From Rhizobium sp. 18055 (GTDB lineage Bacteria > Pseudomonadota > Alphaproteobacteria > Rhizobiales > Rhizobiaceae): DNA of 64,000 bases. The notes below the pieces were generated by a model, which searched no databases, was not told the DNA's origin, and saw only the letters and a list, made by a program, of their open reading frames with translations. The stretch's first letter is position 1. Every line of letters starts with the position of its first letter. Location of the stretch: positions 434,001 through 498,000 of the forward strand of contig NZ_CACSKD010000002.1 in assembly GCF_902706285.1 (NCBI RefSeq). The letters run 5' to 3'. Shown here one piece after another: positions 36,198 through 45,745 of this stretch. The translations under genes were made by a program, and so were the position numbers.

Positions 36198-36683
36198 TCA
36201 AGGCGTTGGCTTCGGAAGTGAGGGGGCGATAGGAGGCAATAGGTATTGCGCTGCGACGAGCGCAGCGACTATAAAAACCATTGCAACCACAAGCGACCAT
36301 TTGGCAAGGGCCAGTCGCTTCTGTTTGTATGCGAAGACTTTCTCCATGTATGTTTGAATGCCCTTAGCGTCTGTCGGATCGATAGATTCCGCTTTTGGCA
36401 TCGCGGAAAACAGACAGACGAAAACGGTGAAGAGCAGTGGAGCCAATACGACGATCCGATAGGGTGTCGGTATCGGAATATTGTTCCATAGAGCGATCGC
36501 GCCTCCGAACAACGCTGTGCTGAGGGTGAGAAGCTGTGCTAGTGCCGCGTTGGCAGTTTTGATAAACTCCTTCGCATTCTCTTGTCCCCATTTCAAAAAG
36601 AACTCCGGATCAGCGGGTGGTTCAGTTCCAGTTTGAACGGAAAGCGTCTTGCCTTCGCCTTTGGTGGTTTTGCCTTCAGACAT
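36198..36683 (-). CDS. Unknown membrane protein
   Basis: A 161-residue protein with three hydrophobic segments (LAQLLTLSTALFGGAIAL, IVVLAPLLFTVFVCLF, WSLVVAMVFIVAALVAAQY) after a charged N-terminus. Its ATG lies within the end of the upstream zinc-ribbon gene (8-bp overlap), so the two are coupled. The layout resembles small SLATT-type membrane proteins linked to defence, but this is only an impression. Confidence 0.65.
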   Translation of the reverse strand: MSEGKTTKGEGKTLSVQTGTEPPADPEFFLKWGQENAKEFIKTANAALAQLLTLSTALFGGAIALWNNIPIPTPYRIVVLAPLLFTVFVCLFSAMPKAESIDPTDAKGIQTYMEKVFAYKQKRLALAKWSLVVAMVFIVAALVAAQYLLPPIAPSLPKPTP

Positions 36684-36855
36684 CAACCACCACAGAATTT
36701 GAGGCCTTGCATTTTTTGCATTCGATAGTCACTGAAGGCTTCACCCGCATATTCAACAGGCCGATGTCCTGTCCAACGGTGACATTGCCCTTCGCTGTCT
36801 GTTCCACCTTACATTTCCAGCAGATGAACCTGACCTCATATGGTTTCACTGGCAT
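36676..36855 (-). CDS. Small zinc-ribbon protein (59 aa)
   Basis: MPVKPYEVRF is followed by CWKC and, about 35 residues later, CKKC: two CxxC pairs that would hold one zinc. A GGGAG site lies upstream. It overlaps the three-segment membrane protein gene, forming a two-gene unit. Confidence 0.65.
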   Translation of the reverse strand: MPVKPYEVRFICWKCKVEQTAKGNVTVGQDIGLLNMRVKPSVTIECKKCKASNSVVVDV

Positions 36856-36911
36856 CGACCCATTCTCCCGGTGCTATATGACGTTGCGGCGTGCGATGAC
36901 TGAAAGCAGGC

Positions 36912-37215
36912 TTATGTCGGCTCTGGATCAGAGCATGAGAACACCTGAACATACCTATCCAATCCTCTGAGCTTGTGAAACCCCAGGTCTACCAACTCAC
37001 TCGAGCGTCCGACCATCTCGACCAAGTCGGCCGATAGCAGGATCGGGCGATTGATCGTTTTGGTCAGGCTTTCCAAACTTGAGGCGATATTTACCACCGG
37101 ACCAATGACCGTGAAATCCAGCCGTTTGGCGGAGCCAATGTTACAATACATGACGTCCCCACATGCACGCCAATCTTCCGCTTCGAATAGGCTTCCAACG
37201 GAGTCGCTTTCGCTC
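36912..37215 (-). pseudogene. Remnant of a class III adenylate cyclase
   Basis: The frame ending at 36912 encodes MYCNIGSAKRLDFTVIGP and VNIASSLESLTK, the end of a class III cyclase catalytic domain. Upstream, IGVHVG continues the match in another frame, one base out (GTGGGGACGTC), and everything further upstream is lost. This is a broken, truncated gene. Confidence 0.75.
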
Positions 37216-37362
37216 TAATTCACCTAAAGCTGATACCCCACTTCAGATGCGAGCACTGTCGACTTCGATCTGGTATTTCATATCCATATGTCGGCTCGAG
37301 CACACGCGTGTTCTGGCGGGCAGTTACAGATTGAAGCGTCTGCGGCCAAAGAGGAAGCAATC

Positions 37363-38670
37363 ATGATTTTCGCCAGGCGCGCGATGCAGCAAAGGCTGGA
37401 TGGTCTGCGCAAGGTCATCGACAACCAGTCCGTCGATGACCTTGTTCATCGGCTAAACCTACTTGGGAAGGACCGAACCGCCGCCATGTGGGAGGTCGTA
37501 ATCCTCCATGCACTGGCTGGATACGGAAGCTTAGCGCACGAGGTGCCTCTTTTCAACGGATCGCGGCCAGACGTCTTTTTCGACAATGGTGCCATCTCGT
37601 TTACCGCGGACATTACCTCTGTCTCCGACGAAGGTCTGGATGAGGAAAATCCCTTCTTCGAGTTGCTAACATTGCTGACGCGCGTTCAAAAGAAGCTTGG
37701 CCTCCCGAGCGGGGGGCTCGATATTCGGCCTTATCGAAAGGTTCTCCAATCCAACCGCGGAAAGCGTTCGGTGTTGAGACTACCTCACCGTAAGCGGCTG
37801 AATGAGTTCATCAGAGGCGAAATCGTGCCGCGGCTGGCTGCGCAGCTGCAAGCTGGAGGCTCGCCTCTAAGGGTAGTGGTTGACGACGAAACGGCCGGGC
37901 TTGAAATCATAATCGATCCGGCGGGCGGAGAATTTAATTCGGGTAGCTTTGCGGCCTACGGCACTCCGACCATCAAAGACGGAAATCCGCTGTACAAAGC
38001 ACTGAAGGCCAAGGCTGCCCAGTTGCGAGAGGCAGGCGGGATCACGGGCGTCATCGCAGCCGATGGCGATTGTGCGGCTTTCGCGGACGACCGAATCGGT
38101 CGCGACACAGTCTCAATGGAAAAGATTGCAGAAGAGTTCTTGAGGCAATTTACCTCGGTGGACTTCGTCCTCCTCCTAGCGGTCCGCGAGGGCATTGGTG
38201 CACAGCCACCAGCCCACACGGTCGTGCGCCTCCACCCCAAGCTCGTGATGCGGGACGGTGATGAAAGGCGAGGCGCGCTTGCCTTGGTGTTCAAAAACGC
38301 TATCGCTGATTTTCCTGAACCTGTAAATTCATCGAGCAATGGCGCGCTCAGAGCTGCGGAAAAAGGCTTCGATCTAGGCTACCATGGGGATTATGAGATG
38401 GGCTCTGGGAAGATACGCGTCAGCGCAAGAGAGATGATGGAGGTTCTTGCTGGCATCCGAACCTTCGACGATGGCGGTGCTTTAAACGTCGAGGCAGTTC
38501 GGAAAGTACCTGGGCCGCAACACCCAATTACACGTGAGTTTCTCGCGGAACTCAGAGCCGGCCGACTGCCGGCCAAAGTTTCGGTGATCCATACCGGGGA
38601 AACTGGGAACGACGATTGGATCGAGTTCGAGTTTGGGGATAGGGACGCTGCGATCAGCAAGTTTCAATAA
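37363..38670 (+). CDS. Unknown protein beside tniQ
   Basis: A 435-residue soluble protein; ATG 37363 follows GAGGAAG. It contains RPDVFFDNGAISFTADITSVSD near residue 70, a D...(T)ADIT arrangement that could be a PD-(D/E)xK-like nuclease core, and a C-terminal DWIEFEFGD. No firm family. It converges with tniQ, so it is the cargo gene closest to the transposition module, a common spot for defence genes. Confidence 0.65.
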   Translation: MIFARRAMQQRLDGLRKVIDNQSVDDLVHRLNLLGKDRTAAMWEVVILHALAGYGSLAHEVPLFNGSRPDVFFDNGAISFTADITSVSDEGLDEENPFFELLTLLTRVQKKLGLPSGGLDIRPYRKVLQSNRGKRSVLRLPHRKRLNEFIRGEIVPRLAAQLQAGGSPLRVVVDDETAGLEIIIDPAGGEFNSGSFAAYGTPTIKDGNPLYKALKAKAAQLREAGGITGVIAADGDCAAFADDRIGRDTVSMEKIAEEFLRQFTSVDFVLLLAVREGIGAQPPAHTVVRLHPKLVMRDGDERRGALALVFKNAIADFPEPVNSSSNGALRAAEKGFDLGYHGDYEMGSGKIRVSAREMMEVLAGIRTFDDGGALNVEAVRKVPGPQHPITREFLAELRAGRLPAKVSVIHTGETGNDDWIEFEFGDRDAAISKFQ

Positions 38671-38716
38671 TCGCAGCGCACGTCGTCATTTGAACACCAC
38701 GTCAAGTAGCCGTTGA

Positions 38717-40891
38717 TCACACCCTCTTGATCCGTCCCCGCTCGTCCCGCGCAGGCGGCCCCTTGGCGACGTAGCTCGCACGCTTCTTTTCGGCCAGCTC
38801 AGCAAGTGCGCCATCAATTGTTCTCGTCATGAGGAGCATCAGATCGAGGATGTCCTGGTCGTCGTCGGTGATTGCAAGCTTCAACGATTGCCGATCCCCA
38901 CCCGCGGGAACAAGCAGGACATCGAGCATGTATTCGTCGAGATCGAAGCGGAAGACCGCCGAAAAGATACCGGCGCTCTGCCACACACGCTGTCCCTCCG
39001 CCGGGAGCCGATCCGGGAAGTAGACATAGGGGCAATGCTGCCGGCCGTGCGCGACGAGGCGCGTCCAAAAACCGTTGAGCCTGGCGTCGTGGAGGACGGT
39101 CGGGTCTTCGTCGATACCAAACACCCTCATGACATCGGCCTTGGCGACCACGCTTTCCAACCTCGGTCCATCGTGGTTGTGATCCGGGTAGACGGCAAGC
39201 TTGACCCCTGCGGCCATAAGGCTCTTGTGGATGATCATGGGATGAAGATCGAGTGTCCGCGAAAAGTCGGCGATCTTCGCGTGCATGCGACCGAATTCCA
39301 CGACCTCTGCTCTTTCGAGAAGCACAAACCGCGGCATTCGCCTCACCTCCCCGAGCGTTCCCTTGTTGAGAAGTGCCCTAACAGTGACGTTTGAAAGATT
39401 GAGGATCGCTTGAGCTTCCTTCATGCTGACCAAGTCCGGCGATCTCCCGAAATCAGCCCGTTGCCGTGGCTTCTTCGTCTGGATCATGAGTCCCTTGAAG
39501 CCATGGACGCCCGTTCGCTTTTCCGAGATCGCGACCTTCCCCTTCAGGATGTCGACCGCCAGCTCGCCCACAGGCAGCCTTTCGCGTACTCGGTGTACAT
39601 TGAAGGTGATCCCGTATTCCGGCGCGCCCTCGACGGGAAGTGCTTCGATCATGCGCAGGATATTGTCTACCCTGGCCTGATCGAAACGCGCGCCATTGCG
39701 CTGCCCCTTGTCGAGCCCTCTAAAAACTTTGAGGTGGCCGGCATGAACAAGATGGCGAAGGGCGTCACTTGGGAGCCCCAACTGCCGCTCTGTCTCGCTC
39801 GGGGTCATCAGCGAACTCGCGAAGCTTTGGATCGCCTCCGCATCTTCCCGTGACAGATTACGCTTCAGCCTGGCTGCGTGATAAACGCCGATTTCGCGGG
39901 CGATCAATTTGACCCCGAGCACGTCCATGCCTAGCTTCGCCGCCATTACCTTTGGCGCGATGTACTCAACCTCGAAGCTCGCGTCCGTGATTGCCAACGA
40001 TGGAGTGCGGTAAAAGGCGCGCGCCTCGTGGAGAGCCCTGCGAAGGACGGCGTTCAATTCCTCGTCACGGATCGCCCAGGCCTTGTTGACGATCCAACCG
40101 AACACGCATCCAAGTGACGTGCGGGTCTTGTAATGCGGATTGTTGTCGCCGATCCAACTCCTGAGGGCTTCGGCGATACCAACTTTCCCCAAGCAGACAG
40201 CCTTATACCCCGCCTCGGCGTCACCCGCTCGAATGTCTGGCACCGCAATGGAGCGGGAATTGGAAAGGAACTTGCCGATCGTCTCGCAGAAAGTGATGGC
40301 ATCCCCAAGCATAGCTCCGTCGAGCAAGGGAACGGACAACAAGGGTCCGGCTCCCAACCTGCCAAGCACATAGTGTCCGAAACTGTTTTCGACCTTGGAT
40401 CGCTCTTTAAACGCCCCGAGCGGCAGGCCGTGGCGGGACACGCGAAAATCCGTCCACGACCAAGGGACCTTGCCTCCTTCTCCATCAGCGTGGATGATTT
40501 CCATGCCATGCAGCGGGCACCAACGCATCGGCACGAGGTCCCACCAGGCACGATGATACGGCATCTCCGCAATGCAGGCGGAGCACCAGCGACGCGGATA
40601 ATATGAGACTTGTGCACTCCAGACAGTTTGGCCGCCGATTTCGACGTATTCTCCGTTTACGATCGGTGTCGCCCCCCGGAGCGCGGTCTTCCACTCTTCC
40701 GGAAGCGGGTGATCTTCGATGATGGCAAGAGAGCGCGAGGGATCGATCCTTTCGTTTTCGATGCCGTTCCAGATGTTGAAGGTTCGTGTGGTGTCGATCC
40801 CGTGGGCTCGGACGAGGCGGAGGAAATATCCGTGGGCCGGCTCGGCGAGTTCGGGGCGGAAATCCCATCGCGTAAAGGCTCGCCGCCTCAT
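38717..40891 (-). CDS. tniQ: TniQ/TnsD-like target-selection protein
   Basis: A 724-residue protein with the TniQ N-terminus (PAHGYFLRLVRAHGI), a zinc finger (CSACIAE...RWCPLHG), and a long C-terminal region with further helix-turn-helix-like segments (SMKEAQAILNLSNVTVRALL). The length fits a TnsD-type, sequence-specific targeting protein. Insertion of the element exactly at the metY stop suggests it recognises the metY 3' region. Last gene of the tns operon; it overlaps tniB by 4 bp. Confidence 0.88.
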   Translation of the reverse strand: MRRRAFTRWDFRPELAEPAHGYFLRLVRAHGIDTTRTFNIWNGIENERIDPSRSLAIIEDHPLPEEWKTALRGATPIVNGEYVEIGGQTVWSAQVSYYPRRWCSACIAEMPYHRAWWDLVPMRWCPLHGMEIIHADGEGGKVPWSWTDFRVSRHGLPLGAFKERSKVENSFGHYVLGRLGAGPLLSVPLLDGAMLGDAITFCETIGKFLSNSRSIAVPDIRAGDAEAGYKAVCLGKVGIAEALRSWIGDNNPHYKTRTSLGCVFGWIVNKAWAIRDEELNAVLRRALHEARAFYRTPSLAITDASFEVEYIAPKVMAAKLGMDVLGVKLIAREIGVYHAARLKRNLSREDAEAIQSFASSLMTPSETERQLGLPSDALRHLVHAGHLKVFRGLDKGQRNGARFDQARVDNILRMIEALPVEGAPEYGITFNVHRVRERLPVGELAVDILKGKVAISEKRTGVHGFKGLMIQTKKPRQRADFGRSPDLVSMKEAQAILNLSNVTVRALLNKGTLGEVRRMPRFVLLERAEVVEFGRMHAKIADFSRTLDLHPMIIHKSLMAAGVKLAVYPDHNHDGPRLESVVAKADVMRVFGIDEDPTVLHDARLNGFWTRLVAHGRQHCPYVYFPDRLPAEGQRVWQSAGIFSAVFRFDLDEYMLDVLLVPAGGDRQSLKLAITDDDQDILDLMLLMTRTIDGALAELAEKKRASYVAKGPPARDERGRIKRV

Positions 40892-41838
40892 TCTTTGCCA
40901 TCCAAGCCTGCGAACGGAACGTAGTTCACGCCCTTCATCAGTCGGATTTCGGTGGCTTTGCGAAGATGTTGAGCCGAGATACTGCGTCTACCTTCGTCGA
41001 TTGCCATATTGCCGGCTGAAATGATGATGTTCATGACTTTGCCAATCGATCCTTCGCTGACGTTGAGAAAGTCCTCCACGTATTCCTTTCGTCCCAAATT
41101 GGAGAGTTCGGCGAACGGCAATCTCTTGTCGACTTCGATCAGAAAGAACCGGAACCTGCCGCGATCATTTGGTGTATGGCGGTCGAAATCCCTGACCCGG
41201 AAACGCGGAAAGCCGCCCCTGTTCAAGATATCGGGCATGCCTTCGACCGCCGTTTCGACGCTATGCTTGCCGACGAGGAGAATGTTGCATGTGCGTTGGT
41301 CGGCAAGATGTTTGATCAACGAAATGAACGCCGTCTGTCGCCGCCCCGATGTCTCGAAAAGAACTTGGGCATCATCGATGATGAGAAGTTGGACGTTGGT
41401 CTGCTTCACGCGCTCGGTAGCCAAGGTGTTGAGTGCCGCGATCGACATTCGAGGGGCCGGTGTCCCCGTCTTGCCGAAAATTTGCCGGCCGAATTCAGAA
41501 GCGTCCCATTCAGCACGTGCTTCAAGATAGACGACAGGATGATCGAAGCCGAACTCTGTTTGGATAGGCGGGTTCTCGACGGCATGGGATAGGACAATGA
41601 AGGACTTGCCCGTCCGCGAAGAGCCGATGACGCCACCGATCCAGCCGATGCCGTGCGTGCCGCCCGCCACTGGAAGATGAAACTTGGCGACGTGGTCCTT
41701 GACGCGTTGGAATTGCGGATACGGAACAAGTAAGTCCCTGATCATCACCTGGCGCTCGCGTTTGTCCCTCAACGACACGGCCAGACGTTCTTCGGGAGTA
41801 TTGTATTCGGTAGTGTGAAATTTCGGAAAGGGACTCAT
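40888..41838 (-). CDS. tniB: TniB/TnsC-like AAA+ ATPase
   Basis: A 316-residue ATPase with Walker A GSSRTGKS (72-79) and Walker B LLIIDDAQ (151-158). It passes target information from TniQ to the transposase and gives target immunity in Tn7. It overlaps tniA by 4 bp. Confidence 0.92.
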   Translation of the reverse strand: MSPFPKFHTTEYNTPEERLAVSLRDKRERQVMIRDLLVPYPQFQRVKDHVAKFHLPVAGGTHGIGWIGGVIGSSRTGKSFIVLSHAVENPPIQTEFGFDHPVVYLEARAEWDASEFGRQIFGKTGTPAPRMSIAALNTLATERVKQTNVQLLIIDDAQVLFETSGRRQTAFISLIKHLADQRTCNILLVGKHSVETAVEGMPDILNRGGFPRFRVRDFDRHTPNDRGRFRFFLIEVDKRLPFAELSNLGRKEYVEDFLNVSEGSIGKVMNIIISAGNMAIDEGRRSISAQHLRKATEIRLMKGVNYVPFAGLDGKE

Positions 41839-44216
41839 TCGGCGTCTCCTGAATATCTGTCGATAATGGATTGAATGTCGTCTGGGTCGTCGTACACGTC
41901 GTTTGCGATAGGACGCGTTTCGGTCTCGGGTGCGGATTTCCCCGTGCCCGTTGGTCTGCCTTTTCCCCTTTTGTGATGAGGATTTTCTTGGAGAAGCGGA
42001 TCGGCAGGGACAAGCCTGCCCTCCTCATCGCGGAGGTGCGGGAATGCTGGGCTGTCATCGGTATTGTGCGTCGGGTCATTGGGAGACCGCGTCATCACCG
42101 GACGGGACTTGCGCGGATTGGCGTAGTCCATGCGCTCCGAACTTGCGGCCTCACTGTGCGCCACATTGACGACCTGACTACGACGCGTCCGCTTGCCCAT
42201 GCCAGCGTAGAACTGGGCGAACGCTTCGCCGTCGCGCTGCCGTTTCCGAGAGATATACAGTTCTCGCAAGTCGTTGTGGTATTGCCCAAGCAATGGCTGC
42301 AGTTCGGAGACGTGCTTGAGGGGAGCCTTGGTCCTCCTCCGCCATTCGGCCAAGATTCTGCGGTGTTGCACGAGCGTGAGCTTGCTCGCATAGTCCCTGT
42401 CGGCGTTGATCGCGAACGCCTCGATTTTGATGCCGAGTTTCGGAACAACGACGTAAGCATGTCCGAGGTCGAAGCCGTCCCGGACGATCTTGTATTTGGT
42501 GGTCTCTACGCCCGTTTCACGCCAGTTGTTCTCCGGATCGGTACTCAAAGCCAAAAGGCTTTCGTGATGATAGGTGATGTGTTCGCACACGAAGCAACCG
42601 TTGCGGATGACAGCATAATGGACAAGTCCCTGACGCTCAGCGAGGATGTCAGTGTCAATTGGGCGGCGAAGTTTCGTTTCTTTGACAAGGCTGTTCCACA
42701 GGCGCAAAGGCGCATCTGGAAGTGTCCGCAAGAAGCCCAGTCCCTTGTGGTTCTGGCGGTGGTAATCATGAAGGAAGCCGTGGAGATACCCCTCCAGTTC
42801 ATGCATGGTCAGCTTCGGCAAACCAAGCTGGTCTTCTTCGCTGCGCTCCTTGCGGCGGGTGGGATTAGAGAGGGTTGTTCCCGGCAGGGGGTGGACTGTG
42901 CTGCTCTGCATGAGTCCGAAGTGGCGTTCGACACCGCCCTTCATGTTGGGCTCGCCGGGTCGCATCGGCCGCAACTGAATGCCCAACTCTTCGCATAGCG
43001 AGACCATGTGTGCACTTACAAGATGCGGATCGCAGTCAACCACGATGACCAGAGGCCAGCCCCAGATGTGGTCGTTGGGAATGTTTGGGTACGCTGACAA
43101 ATCCTTGGGCAAAATCGCGGTTTTCAGCAGATCGACGAAATTTTCGAACTTCGGTTTGCCGAAGAAAATCGTGAAGCCGAGGACGACGCCGGTCTTTCGG
43201 TCCCGCATCAAGCCGATCCATGGTCGCCCATAAATGAACTCGAATACGTTGTCGAAGACGACAACATCAAGCTGGGTGTAGTCCATCTCGACGACGTCGA
43301 GCGCAGCGTCCGGCAACATCTGCGGGAAGCGGATGCCGTGTTTGCGGGTGGCAATGTCAGGCCCGAGTGTCCATAGGTCACGCAAGAAGTGATCGACCGC
43401 CGCGCGCCGATACTGCCACGTACGCGGGCTAGGACGAACTAGGTTGCCATCTTGGTCGCACGCTTCGGCTCGTAGTGCCGCGTGTTCGGGCATGGCGAGA
43501 TAATCGTGGAAGACCTTTTGAGCTTTCTGCCAACCGCCACCCTCCTCATAAGATTTCTGGACAGCGGCGGTCACCAGTTCCTCGAAGGCGATCGAGAACT
43601 TCTTGACCGTGTTGCCACGGGTGATGCCTGGAGCCAGAGCCAGAAGGCGGCTGAACGGATTATTCAGGTACGCGGCAAGATACTTTTTGAGCGTGGCATA
43701 GGTAGGAGCCCGCTTCTCTCCGACAGCCGCCGCATGCTTTTCAGCTGTTCGAAGGATAATCGGTTTGCTCGGGAGCGAAACACCGTCATCGCTTTCCCCA
43801 ATAATCGCGATGGCGTAACCCATTGCACGCTTGGCAGCGGCGCGCCGAACATCGTCCAGCGCGATGTCGCTGTCGATCACCGCACCTGATCGCGCGTCCT
43901 CCGCCGGGACAAAGCGGCTCTGCTGCTCCAGCTGAGCGATCTGCCAGTTCGAGAGCGTCATAAGCCCTTGGCTGATGACGTTCTGGCAGGTGAAGCGCCC
44001 CCCGACACCATCGTGGTCGGCATACGATTCAACTTGAAAGTGGCCAATCTTGTTCTTCCGCGCATTCAGAATCTGGAAACGGCTGCGCGCGGGGAGAAGA
44101 TACCCTTGGACAACAGGAGAATCTTTCGGATCGGGCGGGATATCGAGTTCGGAGGCACTCATTGCGACCGGCATGTTGGCGCGTTGGAGGAATGCGCCGT
44201 GCTTCTGGATGGACAT
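41835..44216 (-). CDS. tniA: TniA/TnsB-like DDE transposase
   Basis: A 793-residue Mu/TnsB-type integrase. The DDE triad is visible at Asp312 (EMDYTQLD), Asp394 (VVDCDPH) and Glu430 (GGVERHFG). An N-terminal helix-turn-helix region and a Pro/Arg-rich C-terminal tail (likely TniB contact) flank it. It should bind the repeated end sites at 15.6, 16.6 and 49.1 kb and join 3' ends to the target with a 5-bp stagger. Its ATG overlaps the TAA of the TnsA-like gene. Confidence 0.93.
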   Translation of the reverse strand: MSIQKHGAFLQRANMPVAMSASELDIPPDPKDSPVVQGYLLPARSRFQILNARKNKIGHFQVESYADHDGVGGRFTCQNVISQGLMTLSNWQIAQLEQQSRFVPAEDARSGAVIDSDIALDDVRRAAAKRAMGYAIAIIGESDDGVSLPSKPIILRTAEKHAAAVGEKRAPTYATLKKYLAAYLNNPFSRLLALAPGITRGNTVKKFSIAFEELVTAAVQKSYEEGGGWQKAQKVFHDYLAMPEHAALRAEACDQDGNLVRPSPRTWQYRRAAVDHFLRDLWTLGPDIATRKHGIRFPQMLPDAALDVVEMDYTQLDVVVFDNVFEFIYGRPWIGLMRDRKTGVVLGFTIFFGKPKFENFVDLLKTAILPKDLSAYPNIPNDHIWGWPLVIVVDCDPHLVSAHMVSLCEELGIQLRPMRPGEPNMKGGVERHFGLMQSSTVHPLPGTTLSNPTRRKERSEEDQLGLPKLTMHELEGYLHGFLHDYHRQNHKGLGFLRTLPDAPLRLWNSLVKETKLRRPIDTDILAERQGLVHYAVIRNGCFVCEHITYHHESLLALSTDPENNWRETGVETTKYKIVRDGFDLGHAYVVVPKLGIKIEAFAINADRDYASKLTLVQHRRILAEWRRRTKAPLKHVSELQPLLGQYHNDLRELYISRKRQRDGEAFAQFYAGMGKRTRRSQVVNVAHSEAASSERMDYANPRKSRPVMTRSPNDPTHNTDDSPAFPHLRDEEGRLVPADPLLQENPHHKRGKGRPTGTGKSAPETETRPIANDVYDDPDDIQSIIDRYSGDAE

Positions 44217-44989
44217 TAGTCGTCACTCCACTTTTGGCGATGATTGATGATCGTCTCGTCCGAGAAACGGCGAGACGTATCGAGTTCGATCGAGCCGGTG
44301 AATGCGAGGCTCATCAGCGCCGAGAACACGGGGTCGACCTCGTCGAGTGGCGTTTCGAACGATCCTTGGGGCGTCGAGGTTCTCCAAATGGGCGTTCGAA
44401 ACGACACCGCGGCACGAACCTGACCAATTTTGGCGGGCAGTTCGAGGACATCCAACGCGCGCCGGATAGCCGAGACATGCTCCGGATCATTGTCGCGGTG
44501 ATGTCGCCAGATGAGGCGCAGGTTCCAGAGTCGAGGCTGGATATGGATGTCGCGTTCGTCGAACACCGTGTAGAGAATGCCGTAATCGTCCCACAGCGCC
44601 GTCTGCAACGCCTCAGTTCGCCGCTCGATTCCCGGTCGCTCCTTCTGAATGACATAAGGAATACAGTCCGCGTAGGTGATGACACCGTCCTCGTCGAGGA
44701 TGCCCAGGGCCGGCGAGTGTTCCTTGACCTCGGAAAGGCCGTATCGGTCGTACGTCGGATAGATGACCTTTCGGGGATAGGCGGAAATCTTCGTGATCGC
44801 CGGATCGGTGTCGAAATGGATCATCAGATCGGCAGTCAGTGGATTACTGACGATGACATGACCGCCGGCTGCTTTCGCCGTCGGAAAGACGGTCGGGACC
44901 GTCTTGAACTTCGCACGCCACGGAACCTTGAAGACCGGGACATGGTCGGGGGCGAACCCGAGCTTTTCGGGAAGCAATTCCTTCTTCAC
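44216..44989 (-). CDS. tnsA: TnsA-like endonuclease
   Basis: A 257-residue protein, first main gene of the tns operon, starting with GTG after AAGGAAAT. ADLMIHFDTDPAITKISAYP and EDGVITYADCIPYVIQKE follow the TnsA restriction-like fold, which cuts the 5' ends so that the element moves by cut-and-paste. The usual PDF-type Asp is not obvious, so activity is uncertain. Compare the second TnsA-like protein at 46207. Confidence 0.75.
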   Translation of the reverse strand: MKKELLPEKLGFAPDHVPVFKVPWRAKFKTVPTVFPTAKAAGGHVIVSNPLTADLMIHFDTDPAITKISAYPRKVIYPTYDRYGLSEVKEHSPALGILDEDGVITYADCIPYVIQKERPGIERRTEALQTALWDDYGILYTVFDERDIHIQPRLWNLRLIWRHHRDNDPEHVSAIRRALDVLELPAKIGQVRAAVSFRTPIWRTSTPQGSFETPLDEVDPVFSALMSLAFTGSIELDTSRRFSDETIINHRQKWSDD

Positions 44990-45069
44990 AGGGATATTTC
45001 CTTAGAAAGGCGTCGCCAGCTGCCCGACTGGGTGTCGGGCAGTTCTGACCCGCTGTTGAGGTCGAGCGG

Positions 45070-45234
45070 TTAGATCGAGTAGACACCTTCGGTGTCTTTG
45101 CCGCCCAGGACTGGGAACAGGTCAGGGAATTCATCTTCGAGGTCGGCCAGCGTCGAAACCGGCATGCCGAAGGAGACAGCATCGTAGACGGTGACTGGAT
45201 AGGCTTTGTTGAGATCGAGATCGCGGAGGAACAT
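45070..45234 (-). CDS. Small protein at the head of the tns operon
   Basis: A 54-residue acidic protein (MFLRDLDLNKAYPVTVYD... ending KDTEGVYSI) with AGGAGA upstream. It lies 80 bp before the TnsA-like gene on the same strand. No known family; possibly a regulator or a small partner of the transposition proteins. Confidence 0.55.
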   Translation of the reverse strand: MFLRDLDLNKAYPVTVYDAVSFGMPVSTLADLEDEFPDLFPVLGGKDTEGVYSI

Positions 45235-45710
45235 GACGTGGGTCTCCTGCCCCGCTCGCGGCGAGGTCACATGAGTTGATGTGTGAATGCGTATGACTGC
45301 GTAGGACCCGTTAGGGTCCTATTCGAAACTCGAGCGCTGGGGAGATGCGATCCATGGCGTGACTGCCTGGTTAGAGAACAACGGTAGCGTCGGTAGAAGG
45401 CAAGCGTGAGCGATCCCGCGTGGGATTTATATTCGGCTCAGCTTCTTCAAAACCTGACGCATAACGGTTATCCTCGTTTCAACCGGAACGCGGATTTCTC
45501 AACGCTTTCCCGGATAACGTGAACAAATAGCGAACGAGATCATCGGTTGCAAGTCCTTTTTGTGGACCTGCCCTCATTATTTTCGCCATAGGTCTGGTAT
45601 CCGGTCTTCGCCGGTGTTTTGTTAACCTCTGCGGGTCATCCTGTAAGCCTCCTTATCCTTTGGAGAGTGGATCGGTCTTCGCGACGCTCAAATCATTCGG
45701 ACTGGTCCAC
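45235..45710. other. Upstream region of the tns operon
   Basis: A 475-bp AT-richer stretch without a gene. It should hold the tns promoter. It contains one copy of CATCGGTTGCA (45541-45551), otherwise found only in the two right ends. Confidence 0.5.
45541..45551 (-). repeat. Third copy of the right-end site CATCGGTTGCA
   Basis: This exact 11-mer occurs at 16512, 49121 and here, about 300 bp upstream of the first tns gene. The other right-end blocks are missing, so it is not a complete end. It may be a transposase site for autoregulation or the scar of an older right end. Confidence 0.5.
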
Positions 45711-45711
45711 G

Positions 45712-45745
45712 ACGGGTCGCCTCTGGCGGCCCGTTTTCGTTTTTA
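45712..45745 (+). terminator. Orphan Rho-independent terminator
   Basis: ACGGGTCGCC / GGCGGCCCGT (45712-45721 and 45725-45734) is followed by TTTCGTTTTT. No protein gene ends upstream on the plus strand, so it may end a small RNA transcribed from about 45.6 kb. Confidence 0.6.
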
